Of a stretch of 64,000 nt of DNA, positions 50,477 to 58,062 are shown piece by piece; the stretch's first letter is position 1, and each line of letters begins with the position of its first letter. Both the position numbers and the translations under genes were made by a program. Origin of the DNA: Kitasatospora viridis (GTDB lineage Bacteria; Actinomycetota; Actinomycetes; Streptomycetales; Streptomycetaceae). The notes under the pieces were generated by a model. The model was not told the origin of the DNA and did no database searches. It was given only the letters and a program-made list of their open reading frames with translations. The stretch lies in assembly GCF_007829815.1 (NCBI RefSeq), contig NZ_VIWT01000002.1, forward strand, positions 713,274-777,273, written 5' to 3'.

Positions 50477-52483
50477 CCGGCTTCGACAGTTGGCGGGCAC
50501 ACGACCGGGTGCGATCGGATGTCATCGCAGGTCAGCGTGATTTGAGTGGTCTGGAGCGGTATCGGGCTGCGGGCACGCGAGTTCAGGTGTTCTGCTGCTG
50601 TGGCCCGGGCTGACTGGGCATCATGCGGGCATGTACGTGCGGAAGACCCAGCGGCGGAACAAGGACGGCAGCGTTGTTCGGTACGTGCAGCTGGCCACGA
50701 ACCGGCGGGTGGGCGGCACGACGCAGGCTGACGTGCTGCTCAACCTCGGGCGGGAGGACAAGCTTGATTTGGACTCCCTGCGGCGTCTGGTCGCGTCCTT
50801 GAACCGCTACCTCGGCGACACGGACGTGGACGTCGCCGAGCCGCTGGGCGTCGAGGGTGGCCCGCTGGAGGTGGTGGCCTCCCGCCCGCTCGGTGCGGTC
50901 TGGCTGCTGGACGGCCTGTGGAAGCTGCTGGGCATCGACCAGGCCCTGGCCAAGGTGCTGGACGCGCGCCGGTTTCGCACGGACGTGGAGCGGGCGCTGT
51001 TCGCGCTGGTCGCCAACCGGGCGGTGGCACCGGACTCCAAGCGGGCCGCGAGTGAGTGGGCGAGTCGGGACGTGGTGATCCCCGGCGCGGGTGAGATCGC
51101 CGAACAGCACGCCTACCGGGCCATGGATCTGCTCGTCGGCGAAGACACCCAATCCGCCGTGCAGGAAGCGGTGTTCTTCGCCGCGGCGAACCTCCTCGAC
51201 CTAGAGGTCGACCTGATCTTCTTCGACACCACCAGCACCTACTTCGAACGCGACGACGCCGACACCGCGGACGGGGCCCTTCGCCGCTACGGGCACTCCA
51301 AGGACCACCGCAAGGACCTCCCGCAGGTCGTGATCGGCCTGGCCGTCACTCGCGAGGGCATCCCGGTCCGCTGCTGGACCTGGGCCGGGAACACGAGCGA
51401 CCAGAGCGTGATCGAGCAGGTCAAAGCCGATCTGCGGGCCTGGCGCCTGGGCCGGGTGGTCACCGTCACCGACTCCGGCTTCTCCGGCGAGGCCAACCTC
51501 GCCTGCCTCGCCCGCGCCGGCGGGCACTACATCACCGGCGTCAAGATGCGCGAAGGCTCCGCAAAAGCTGCCGAGGCCCTCGCCAGGCAGGGCCGCTACC
51601 AGCACGTCCGGGACAACCTGCGGGTCAAGGAGGTCCGCCTGGACTCCGATCCCGGCAGACGCTGGATCATCTGCCACAACCCCGCCGAAGCCGAACGGGA
51701 CAAGCTTCGGCGCGAGCAGCAACTCCAGGCGATCACCGAAGAACTCGACCGGATCGCCGCCGCCCGCGCGGCGGACGCCAAGAAGGCCAGGGAGCGCGCC
51801 GCCAAGGCCGGCCTCAAGCGAGCCGTCATGCCGTCCGACGCGCCCCACCGCAAGGCCGAGTGCGCACTGCGGGACCACCCCTCCCTCGGCCGCTGGCTCA
51901 AGCAGTCCACGACCGGCCGACTGTCCATCGACCGCGCCAAGGCCAAGACCGAGGCCAACCTCGACGGGAAGTACCTGCTGGCCACGTCCGACCCGGACCT
52001 GACGGCCGAGGATGTCGCACTCGGCTACAAGAACCTCCTGGAAGCCGAACGAGCCTTCCGCACCATGAAGTCGACCTTGTATCTGCGGCCGGTCTACCAC
52101 CGCCTCGACGACCGCATCCGCGCTCACGTCCTGCTCTGCTGGCTCGCGCTGCTACTGATCCGCGTCGCCGAACGCCGCACCGACCTCACCTGGCGGACCA
52201 TCAGAACCGAACTGCAGCGCATCCATCAGGTCACCCTCGCCGGGCCCGCCGGACGGCTCGAACAGACCACCCAGACCACCGACACCCACGAGCGGATCTT
52301 CAAGAGCTGCGGCATCCCGATGCCGGCAAAGTTGAGCGGCCTCACCACCGCCGAATAGGCCCTGACCAGGACAAAGACCTGTCGGAGGCGTGGACACACG
52401 CCCCCGACGGCACCTCACGCCTATTCCCGCAGGTCACACCCGAAATCCGACATGATCGTGTGCCCGCCAACTGTCGAACTCGG
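50477..52483 (+). mobile_element. IS1634-like insertion sequence, about 2.0 kb
   Basis: Ends are 28-bp inverted repeats (50477-50504 and 52456-52483). The inner 23 bp (TTCGACAGTTGGCGGGCACA...) are identical, and the outer five (CCGGC and, on the other strand, CCGAG) differ at two positions. The 7-bp GCTTACC flanks both ends. One transposase gene fills the element and its frame is intact, so the element may be active. Insertion lies between the alpha/beta hydrolase and a truncated gene fragment. Confidence 0.9.
50631..52358 (+). CDS. IS1634-type DDE transposase
   Basis: 575 aa, full length for the group. Catalytic acidic residues are visible in FFDTTSTYFE (first D), VTDSGFSGEA (second D) and the YKNLLEAERAFRTMKS segment (E). 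The N-terminus MYVRKTQRRNKDGS is typical. It cuts and joins the element ends. The frame is intact and centred within the inverted repeats. Confidence 0.93.
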   Translation: MYVRKTQRRNKDGSVVRYVQLATNRRVGGTTQADVLLNLGREDKLDLDSLRRLVASLNRYLGDTDVDVAEPLGVEGGPLEVVASRPLGAVWLLDGLWKLLGIDQALAKVLDARRFRTDVERALFALVANRAVAPDSKRAASEWASRDVVIPGAGEIAEQHAYRAMDLLVGEDTQSAVQEAVFFAAANLLDLEVDLIFFDTTSTYFERDDADTADGALRRYGHSKDHRKDLPQVVIGLAVTREGIPVRCWTWAGNTSDQSVIEQVKADLRAWRLGRVVTVTDSGFSGEANLACLARAGGHYITGVKMREGSAKAAEALARQGRYQHVRDNLRVKEVRLDSDPGRRWIICHNPAEAERDKLRREQQLQAITEELDRIAAARAADAKKARERAAKAGLKRAVMPSDAPHRKAECALRDHPSLGRWLKQSTTGRLSIDRAKAKTEANLDGKYLLATSDPDLTAEDVALGYKNLLEAERAFRTMKSTLYLRPVYHRLDDRIRAHVLLCWLALLLIRVAERRTDLTWRTIRTELQRIHQVTLAGPAGRLEQTTQTTDTHERIFKSCGIPMPAKLSGLTTAE

Positions 52484-52633
52484 GCTTACCAGGGCCGTCA
52501 CGCCGCGATGAAACTCGGCTCCTTGACTGCGGGCGAATGCCTCAACTCCGACCACCGCCGCAGGATGAGCAGCGAGGAACTCGCTTGCCGCGGAGCGGAA
52601 ATAGTCCAGCGAGGTGCTCAGCGTCCACGTCAT
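52484..52633 (-). pseudogene. N-terminal gene fragment cut off by the IS (GNAT-like)
   Basis: 50 codons starting MTWTLSTSLDYFRSAASEFL and ending at the IS right end. The opening resembles the N-terminus of small GNAT acetyltransferases. The frame, if the IS and one target duplication are removed, continues in frame into the sequence ahead of the alpha/beta hydrolase, but that stretch does not look like the rest of an acetyltransferase, so an older deletion may also be present. Confidence 0.5.
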
Positions 52634-52712
52634 GAACCACAGGGTCCGGACTGGCGGGTTGTACTGCTACCGGCTTTTCGGCAAACCCGGCGAACCCCTG
52701 CGGTCACAGCGC

Positions 52713-52729
52713 TAGGCTTGCCGGTCGTG
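52713..52729 (+). promoter_or_regulatory. Leaderless promoter -10 (TAGGCT) and GTG
   Basis: TAGGCT is followed by eight bases and the GTG of the next gene, without a ribosome binding site. Confidence 0.45.
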
Positions 52730-53326
52730 GACGACTCGGGGGTACCACCGGCGCTGGCGAGGGCGAAGGCCCGCAGGCGGGGAATGCTCTACTTCGGCGT
52801 GGTTGTGGCGCTGACGCTCGGGCCGGCGCTCTGGGTGCGGCCGGCTCCGGATCCGCCGTTCGTGCTCTTCGTGGCCTTCGTGGGCGGGCTGCTGCCGATG
52901 CTGGCTGCCACGACCTGTTCGGCCCGGGGGCCGCTGCGCGTGCACGAGGCCGACCCGAACCTGCTGACCGCCCGGACCGGGACCGGCGAGCGGACCGTCG
53001 ACCTCGGGCAGATCGCGCGGATCAGCAGCTTCGAGTTCCTCTCCCGCGGCACGTACGATTCGCCCGCGCTCATCGTGAAGGACCGCCGAGGAGTGCGGCT
53101 CGGCGTGACCACCCTGGAGGGCTACCGGCTGGTCCGCGACGCCGTGGAGCGCCAGGCGGCCATGCCGGTAGTCCCGGCGCCGCGGATCTCCCGCACTGCC
53201 CGCCGCATCCTCGACGAGGCCCTGCCCGCTTGGTGGGAGTTCCTCCGGGGCTGGGCGTACTCCCTGTACGGGACGGCCGTCGGCGTGGCCTGCCTGATCG
53301 TCGCGCTGGAGGTCGCCCGGACCTGA
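52727..53326 (+). CDS. Membrane protein of unknown function (199 aa)
   Basis: 199 aa from GTG. Two membrane helices near the N-terminus (GMLYFGVVVALTLGPALW and FVLFVAFVGGLLPMLAATTC), a cytoplasmic beta-rich PH-like segment (VDLGQIARISSFEFL...ALIVKDRRGVRLGVTTLEG) and a final helix (GTAVGVACLIVALEVA). This pattern is seen in actinobacterial PH-domain membrane proteins. Function not known. Probably leaderless. Confidence 0.7.
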   Translation: MDDSGVPPALARAKARRRGMLYFGVVVALTLGPALWVRPAPDPPFVLFVAFVGGLLPMLAATTCSARGPLRVHEADPNLLTARTGTGERTVDLGQIARISSFEFLSRGTYDSPALIVKDRRGVRLGVTTLEGYRLVRDAVERQAAMPVVPAPRISRTARRILDEALPAWWEFLRGWAYSLYGTAVGVACLIVALEVART

Positions 53327-53358
53327 CCGTGGCACGGGAGGCGGCGGCCGACGCGGGC

Positions 53359-53388
53359 GCCTCCGCGAACGGGTCGCGCCGCGGAGGC
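53359..53388. terminator. Bidirectional terminator hairpin
   Basis: GCCTCCGCG and CGCGGAGGC form a 9-bp stem with a 12-nt loop between convergent genes. Confidence 0.75.
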
Positions 53389-53431
53389 GGTCCGATGGGC
53401 CGTCAGCTTCGTTCGCCTCGGCCCGGTCCGG

Positions 53432-53698
53432 CTAGTTCACGTAGAGGTCGGCCTCGCCGAGGATGCCGGAGCCGGTGAAGCCGGGGTTGAACGGGGTCCA
53501 GGTGCAGTAGAAGGCGGTCCACTGGTGGTTGGTGACGCCGAGGCTGCCCATGCTCTGGCACTGGTCCTGGTAGTAGTACTCGGCGTGCCAGGTGTAACCG
53601 GGCGCGGGGGCCGGGGCGGCCTCGGCGGTGCCGGCGGCCACCAGGCCGGCGCCGAGCGCGAGGGCGAGCGCTGCTGCGGTACGGAGACGTCGCGTCAT
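53432..53698 (-). CDS. Small secreted protein with two cysteines (88 aa)
   Basis: 88 aa. Signal peptide ending AEAA (about residue 28); mature part of about 60 residues rich in Tyr, Trp and Gly with two Cys (QCQSMG and FYCTW), likely a disulfide. GAAAGG precedes the ATG. Unrecognised family. Its promoter contains a DasR-like box between -35 and -10, linking expression to N-acetylglucosamine/chitin metabolism or another GntR/HutC-type signal. Confidence 0.75.
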   Translation of the reverse strand: MTRRLRTAAALALALGAGLVAAGTAEAAPAPAPGYTWHAEYYYQDQCQSMGSLGVTNHQWTAFYCTWTPFNPGFTGSGILGEADLYVN

Positions 53699-53767
53699 GG
53701 TGCGGGGCCTTTCGGTTGTGGGGGAGGGGAGTTGGGGTGCGGACTCCGCCGTGGCGGGGTCGGAAGA

Positions 53768-53796
53768 AGGCTAGTGAACTGGTCTGGACCAGTCAA
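53768..53796 (-). promoter_or_regulatory. Promoter with embedded DasR-like (dre) operator
   Basis: On the minus strand TTGACT and TAGCCT are exactly 17 bp apart. The palindrome ACTGGTCTGGACCAGT (53778-53793) fills the spacer and overlaps the -35; it matches the DasR consensus ACTGGTCTAGACCACT at 14 of 16 positions. Binding would occlude RNA polymerase, so repression is expected. Confidence 0.75.
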
Positions 53797-53872
53797 TGGG
53801 TTCCATTCATCTCAGCTCACCGGGCGGCGATCTCTCAAGATTCCGGGAGGGCAGCTCTCAGACCCGTCAAAG

Positions 53873-53888
53873 ACTGGTCTGGCCGACT
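53873..53888 (+). promoter_or_regulatory. Second, weaker DasR-like box ahead of opgC-like gene
   Basis: ACTGGTCTGGCCGACT matches the DasR consensus at 13 of 16 positions and ends six bases before the OpgC-like start. It is 80 bp from the better site, so cooperative or looped binding is possible. Confidence 0.45.
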
Positions 53889-53894
53889 GTCGGT

Positions 53895-55043
53895 ATGACG
53901 TCGCTCCTCCATGTGCCAAGGTCAGGCCGAGTCGCCCGGTTCGTCCCGGCGAACGCGCGGGTCGGGACGGGCGGGCCCAGACGCGAGCGGGTCGTCACCC
54001 TCGACCTGATGCGCGGCTACTACGTGGCGATCCTCGCGGCGGTGCACCTCGACTACCTGCCCTCGCTGCTCGGGGACGTGGACGGACGGGGTTCGCTGCT
54101 GGTCTCCGAGGCGGAGAACTTCTTCCTGATCGCCGGACTGCTGGTCGGCATGCTGCGCCGGCGCGACCTGGAGCGGCACGGGGCGGCGCGGATGGCGCGC
54201 AACTCCTGGCAGCGGGCCGGCCGGCTGTACCTGGTCGCCGTGACGCTGACCCTGCTGTTCACCTGCATCGGACGGCTGGCCGCGGCACGCGGCGTCACCG
54301 CGGTCAAGGTCGGCCTGGACACCGGCTCCTCCCCGGCGGCCCTGCTCTGGCGGGCCGCGATGCTGCGCTACACCTACGGCTGGGCCGACTTCCTCACCTT
54401 CTACGTGCCGATGTTCCTGCTGGTGCCGCTGGCCGTCTGGCTGCTCTCCCGCCGGCTCGCCGCGCTGGTGGTGCTGCTCGCGTACGCCGGCTACGTGCTG
54501 CCCTCGCAGTTCGCCACCGGCGCCGCCAGCCCGTTCCTGCAGTGGGGCGTCTACTTCTTCCTGGGCACCGTGGCCGGCTACCACTGGGACGACCTGCGCG
54601 GCTGGGTCGGACGCCTGGCACCGCGCCGGCGGCTGACGCTGCGCTGGGCCCTGGTGCTGGCCGCCGTGCTGATCTACGCCGCCGGCACCGTGCTGCTCTA
54701 CCACCCGGAGTGGACCAGCTCGCCGCTGTACAACGAGCTGTTCCAGAACAACCGGCTGGGCCTGCTGCGCCCGGTGATCGCACCGGTCAGCGCGGCCGGG
54801 ACCTACGTGCTCATCCGCCGTTTCGAGGCCCCGATCGCGCGCACGGTCGGCAAGGTGCTGCTGCCCTTCGGCCGCAACTCGCTCTACGTCTACGTGGCGC
54901 AGAGCTTCTTCATCTTCCTGGTGCCCTTCGTCTTCGGGCCGCGCGGCTTCTGGTTCAACACCAGCGTCGACCTGACGATCATCGCTGTCGTCTTCTGCGC
55001 CGTGCGCACCCGCTTCCTGGCCTTCCTGCTACCGGGAGCCTGA
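53895..55043 (+). CDS. opgC: OpgC-family membrane acyltransferase-like protein
   Basis: 382 aa. About ten membrane segments and the OpgC opening TLDLMRGYYVAILAAVHLDY, with the later LPFGRNSLYVYVAQSFFIF segment. OpgC proteins transfer succinyl groups to periplasmic glucans in proteobacteria; actinobacterial homologues probably acylate a cell-surface glycan. The start ATG has no clear ribosome binding site and is six bases from the DasR-like box, so the transcript may be leaderless. Convergent with the VOC gene, six bases apart. Confidence 0.85.
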   Translation: MTSLLHVPRSGRVARFVPANARVGTGGPRRERVVTLDLMRGYYVAILAAVHLDYLPSLLGDVDGRGSLLVSEAENFFLIAGLLVGMLRRRDLERHGAARMARNSWQRAGRLYLVAVTLTLLFTCIGRLAAARGVTAVKVGLDTGSSPAALLWRAAMLRYTYGWADFLTFYVPMFLLVPLAVWLLSRRLAALVVLLAYAGYVLPSQFATGAASPFLQWGVYFFLGTVAGYHWDDLRGWVGRLAPRRRLTLRWALVLAAVLIYAAGTVLLYHPEWTSSPLYNELFQNNRLGLLRPVIAPVSAAGTYVLIRRFEAPIARTVGKVLLPFGRNSLYVYVAQSFFIFLVPFVFGPRGFWFNTSVDLTIIAVVFCAVRTRFLAFLLPGA

Positions 55044-55049
55044 CCGGTC

Positions 55050-55424
55050 CTAAGACTGCGGCGCGCTCTCGACGAACTCCAGGAGGTTGCCGACCGGGTC
55101 CTGGGTGTAGAACCGGCGGCTGGGCGGCAGGGTCTCGTCCCACACCACCAGGGCGCCGAGCTCGCCGAGGCGGGTGGCGAACTCGTCGATCTCGCTGACG
55201 GCGAGTCCGGGGTGGGCCTTGTGGGTGGGGCGGAACCCCTCCTCGATGCCGAGGTAGATGCGCACCCGTCCGCCGTCGGCGGCGAACCAGCAGCCGCCGG
55301 TGTCGGCGAGCGGGGCGGGCTTGGCGATCTCGGCCATCTGCAGCACGTCGCCGTAGAACGCCCGCAGCAGCGGCTCGGTGCCGGGCGGCGCGGCGAGTTG
55401 GACGTGGTCGAGCGCGGTGATCAT
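55050..55424 (-). CDS. VOC/glyoxalase-family protein
   Basis: 124 aa. One vicinal-oxygen-chelate unit: ALDHVQLAAPPGTEPLLRAFY, the central WFAADGGRVRIYLGIEEGF, and RRFYTQDPVGNLLEFVE with a metal-type Glu near the end. Single-domain members dimerise to form metal sites and include dioxygenases and resistance proteins. Substrate unknown. It sits downstream of the MgtC gene on the same strand, 48 nt away, and could be cotranscribed. Confidence 0.88.
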   Translation of the reverse strand: MITALDHVQLAAPPGTEPLLRAFYGDVLQMAEIAKPAPLADTGGCWFAADGGRVRIYLGIEEGFRPTHKAHPGLAVSEIDEFATRLGELGALVVWDETLPPSRRFYTQDPVGNLLEFVESAPQS

Positions 55425-55472
55425 GGATGTCTCTTTCCGGGGTAGGGATTTCGGGGGTCGGAGCGCGCCCGG

Positions 55473-56204
55473 TCAGGCGAGCGCCTCCTGCTCGGTGCGG
55501 TCGGGCTCCTCCTCCAGGTGCCAGTGCAGGTCCTGGATGCCCGGTTCGAGCGAGAGCCGGGAGACCACCTGCTCCAGCGCCGCGGCGACGTCGCCGGTGA
55601 TGGCGACCGTGGCCCGCAGGCTGGCGGTGTCCTCGCGCTCCCGGCGGGCCCGCAGGCCGGTCGGGGCCAGGCCGGAGCCGGCGAGCGCCTGCAGCAGCAG
55701 GGCGCGGACGTGGCTCTCGGAGCGGCGGTCGCACCGCAGGTGGACGGTGGCGCGGACGGTGGCGTCCGGGTCGGTCCCGCTCGCGGGCGCCCGGTCGAGC
55801 AGCCGGCCGGCCGGGCGCAGCACGAGGTGCACGGCGAGCACGGTGAGCGTGCCGAGCAGGGCCAGGTCGAGGTGCCCGGAGGCGGCCAGCACGCCGACGG
55901 CGGCGGAGCACCACAGGGTGGCCGCGGTGTTGAGGCCGCGCACCCCGGCTCCGTCGCGCAGGATGACGCCGCCGCCGAGGAAGCCGATGCCGGAGACCAC
56001 GTAGGAGGCGACCCGGGTGGGGCTGGTGGCGTCGCCGACGGCCTCGCTGTAGAGCACGAACAGGGTGGCGCCGGCGGCGACGAGGGCGTTGGTGCGCAGG
56101 CCGGCCATCCGGGCGCGCCACTGGCGCTCGACGCCGATCAGGGCGCCGCAGCCGACGCCGGTGGCGAGGCGGGTGAGGAAGTCGAGGGTGGTCAGGGTGT
56201 GCAC
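55473..56204 (-). CDS. mgtC: MgtC/SapB-family membrane protein
   Basis: 243 aa from a GTG with AAGGAGG upstream. The N-terminal membrane domain has the MgtC signature (LIGVERQWRARMAGLRTNALV, SGIGFLGGGVILRDGAGVRGL, NTAATLWCSAAVGVLAASGH); the C-terminus (about 150-243) is an ACT-like cytoplasmic domain. MgtC proteins support growth at low magnesium, in part by restraining the F-type ATPase. A long 5' leader carries an M-box magnesium riboswitch and a short ORF, so expression should rise when magnesium is low. Confidence 0.93.
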   Translation of the reverse strand: MHTLTTLDFLTRLATGVGCGALIGVERQWRARMAGLRTNALVAAGATLFVLYSEAVGDATSPTRVASYVVSGIGFLGGGVILRDGAGVRGLNTAATLWCSAAVGVLAASGHLDLALLGTLTVLAVHLVLRPAGRLLDRAPASGTDPDATVRATVHLRCDRRSESHVRALLLQALAGSGLAPTGLRARREREDTASLRATVAITGDVAAALEQVVSRLSLEPGIQDLHWHLEEEPDRTEQEALA

Positions 56205-56315
56205 GGGGGCACCTCCTTGTCGGGAGGGCGGCCGCCGGGCGCGCACCACCGGGACCCGCGGCGGCGGCACCGCGCGGGTCTGACGCTCCGTCAGAAGAGC
56301 GTGCAGGGAGGGTGG

Positions 56316-56387
56316 TTATCGCATGCCGACGGAGAACGAGGACAGGCGGGGGCAGGGGCTACTGTGGCCCGGACTACTGCAATCCAT
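56316..56387 (-). CDS. 23-codon leader ORF between M-box and mgtC
   Basis: MDCSSPGHSSPCPRLSS-type peptide of 23 residues ending in MR and TAA, with a strong ribosome binding site (GGAGG, eight bases before the ATG). Six or seven Ser, three Pro and two Cys codons. It lies after the riboswitch and ahead of the hairpin CTGACG-GAG-CGTCAG (about 56280-56294). In enterobacteria mgtA and mgtC have proline-rich leader peptides that sense translation speed; this could be an independent parallel. There is no homology that I know of. Confidence 0.5.
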   Translation of the reverse strand: MDCSSPGHSSPCPRLSSFSVGMR

Positions 56388-56451
56388 GTCTCTCGCCTCC
56401 TCCCGGTCGCACGCGCCCCGTGGCGCGCGTCATCGACTCGGCAAGGAGTTC

Positions 56452-56490
56452 ACCGGCGCAGCCGCGATGCGCGGCCGCAGTGGTGCCGGT
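56452..56490 (-). promoter_or_regulatory. Possible M-box expression-platform hairpin
   Basis: ACCGGC and GCCGGT enclose an inner GCCGCG-ATG-CGCGGC stem immediately after the riboswitch. It may serve as the terminator formed when magnesium is bound. No U-run follows. Confidence 0.45.
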
Positions 56491-56491
56491 T

Positions 56492-56687
56492 CACCCCAAC
56501 TCGTCAGAGCTTTGGCACTCCACGGCGTGATCCCTGCCCCGACCGCCGGCCGGGGGCCCATAGCGGGGCGCGGGAAGCCACTTGGGGTCAACCCTTAAGT
56601 CGGGAAGACCTGTCCTGAACCTGGGCGTCTCTCGACGTCGTCGGGTCAGTGGCCTGTGTCCGTGAAGACGCCTCACCGAACGAGGTG
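56492..56687 (-). ncRNA. M-box (ykoK) magnesium riboswitch
   Basis: Read on the minus strand, the conserved blocks occur in order: GGTGAGGC after the 5' P1 strand; CCACTGACCCGA; GACGTCGAGAGACGCC (compare TGTCCAAAGACGCC); GACTTAAGGG (compare GACATAAGG); and AGTGCCAAAGCTCTGACGA (compare AGTGCTAAAGCTCTACGA of Bacillus). P1 closes by CACC-TCGT pairing with ACGA-GTTG-GGGTG. The element is about 196 nt, normal for the class, and lies in the leader of an mgtC gene, which fits its known role in sensing Mg2+. Confidence 0.88.
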
Positions 56688-56704
56688 CCTTTCAAACCTC
56701 GCCA

Positions 56705-56733
56705 AGCCTAGACCCGATCCGGCGGGTCACTAA
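56705..56733 (-). promoter_or_regulatory. Promoter for the M-box/mgtC transcript
   Basis: TTAGTG and TAGGCT are 17 bp apart on the minus strand. The predicted start, about 56698, is some 11 nt before the riboswitch P1 stem. Confidence 0.6.
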
Positions 56734-56793
56734 ACACCTTTACGAAGTCTTGACCTTTTCCCCGGTGTTCGAGCACCCGGGTCGGTGGTCGGG

Positions 56794-57660
56794 TCAGGCT
56801 CGGCCGGGGGCGCGCCGGGCGCCGAACCACCTGCCCAGCCGGGACAGCTGACGGGTGCCCAGGAGGCCGAGCAGTGTCACCCCGACGCCGGCCACGCAGT
56901 CCAGCAGGTAGTGGTTGGCCGTGCCCATCACCACGACGGCGATGGTCGCGGGGTAGAGCAGCCCGAGCACGCGGAGCACGCGGTTGCGGCTGTGCCGGAA
57001 GACCAGCAGCCCGCACCACAGGGCCCAGCCGACGTGCAGGCTCGGCATCGCCGCGTAGTCGTTGGTCATCGCGGCGAGCCCCTTCGGCACGCCGCCCCCG
57101 CCGCTCCACCAGCCGAGCGAGGAGTGCAGGGCCAGCACGTCGACGAACCCTGACGAGTTGTCGAGCAGTCGTGGCGGCGCGGTCGGGAACGCGATGAACC
57201 CGACCAGCCCGAGGGTCGTCGTCAGCACCAGCCAGGTGCGGGCGCGCACGTAGTGCTCGCGGCGGTAGCGCCACAGCCAGAACAGCACGCCCGCCGTGAC
57301 CGCGTAGTGCAGCGTGGCGTAGGCGAAGTCGGCGGGCACGCCCAGGCAGGGGTGCTGCGCGAAGAGGCGGTTGAGCCAGTGCTCGGGGCTCAGGCCCAGG
57401 GCCCGCTCGCCGGCGAGCAGGTCACGGCCGTGCTGCTGGGCCTGCGGCAGGCTGCTGCTGGCGAGCAGGCGGCTGCCGTCGTAGGCCGCGTACACCAGCA
57501 GCAGCAGTTCCCACCGGGCGCGGCGCCACCACGGCCGCCGCGCCGCGGCGGCCGGCAGTGCTTCGAGTGACGGCGCTTCGAGAGGTGGTGCGGCGGGTCC
57601 GTCGAGCCCGCCGGGTGCCGTGTCGATCGTGGCACCGGGCTGGGCGTAGTCGTTCTTCAG
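56794..57660 (-). CDS. PAP2-family membrane phosphatase
   Basis: About 288 aa. Six membrane segments; the PAP2 phosphatase signature is partly visible as MPSLHVGWALW and the late MGTANHYLLDCVAGVG (His/Asp). This matches the inositol phosphorylceramide synthase-like/PAP2_3 group. The reading frame has no ATG or GTG near its N-terminus; AAGGAGG is eight bases before a CTG (start used here), so a CTG start is likely. Acts on lipid phosphates at the outer membrane face; substrate unknown. Confidence 0.8.
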   Translation of the reverse strand: MKNDYAQPGATIDTAPGGLDGPAAPPLEAPSLEALPAAAARRPWWRRARWELLLLVYAAYDGSRLLASSSLPQAQQHGRDLLAGERALGLSPEHWLNRLFAQHPCLGVPADFAYATLHYAVTAGVLFWLWRYRREHYVRARTWLVLTTTLGLVGFIAFPTAPPRLLDNSSGFVDVLALHSSLGWWSGGGGVPKGLAAMTNDYAAMPSLHVGWALWCGLLVFRHSRNRVLRVLGLLYPATIAVVVMGTANHYLLDCVAGVGVTLLGLLGTRQLSRLGRWFGARRAPGRA

Positions 57661-58062
57661 CGTGATCCCCTCCTTGAGCGCGTGAGCTCCGGGGCGGCTG
57701 GTTTCACGTGCTGACGACCCGGCAGGGTTGTGGACACGCCGAACCGGACCTCCATGCTTCCCCCGCTTCCGCCGACCGCCGCGGCACTCGTTCGTGTGCT
57801 TCACGCGCGACTGGATCTTAACTCTTGGCAGGACTGCCACGTGTGCGGCCACCCGGTGCGAACGCCGCCCCCCATATCCCCCATGACCTGCGGCCCGGCC
57901 GACGCGCCAGTCTGACATGTGCCCGGCGAGCCGGAGGCCGTGACACGCCAGGGCCGGCCGCCGGTCAGTTCCCCGGCCGTGCGCGGTACTTGACGGCCGC
58001 GCGGCGCAGCCCGCACGCTCGGCGGTCTTGGCGGTCTTGGCGCACGAGTCCGGAGGGGTGCG
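57661..58062. other. Intergenic region without recognisable gene
   Basis: About 400 bp between the PAP2 gene and the signal peptidase gene. Open frames here are shadows with no ribosome binding site. It presumably holds the divergent promoters. I see no repeat or RNA element. Confidence 0.5.

Noticed and set aside
56312..56598. Plus-strand ORFs over the M-box region
   Set aside because: No ribosome binding site and no homology that I recognise; the region is explained by the riboswitch and leader on the other strand.
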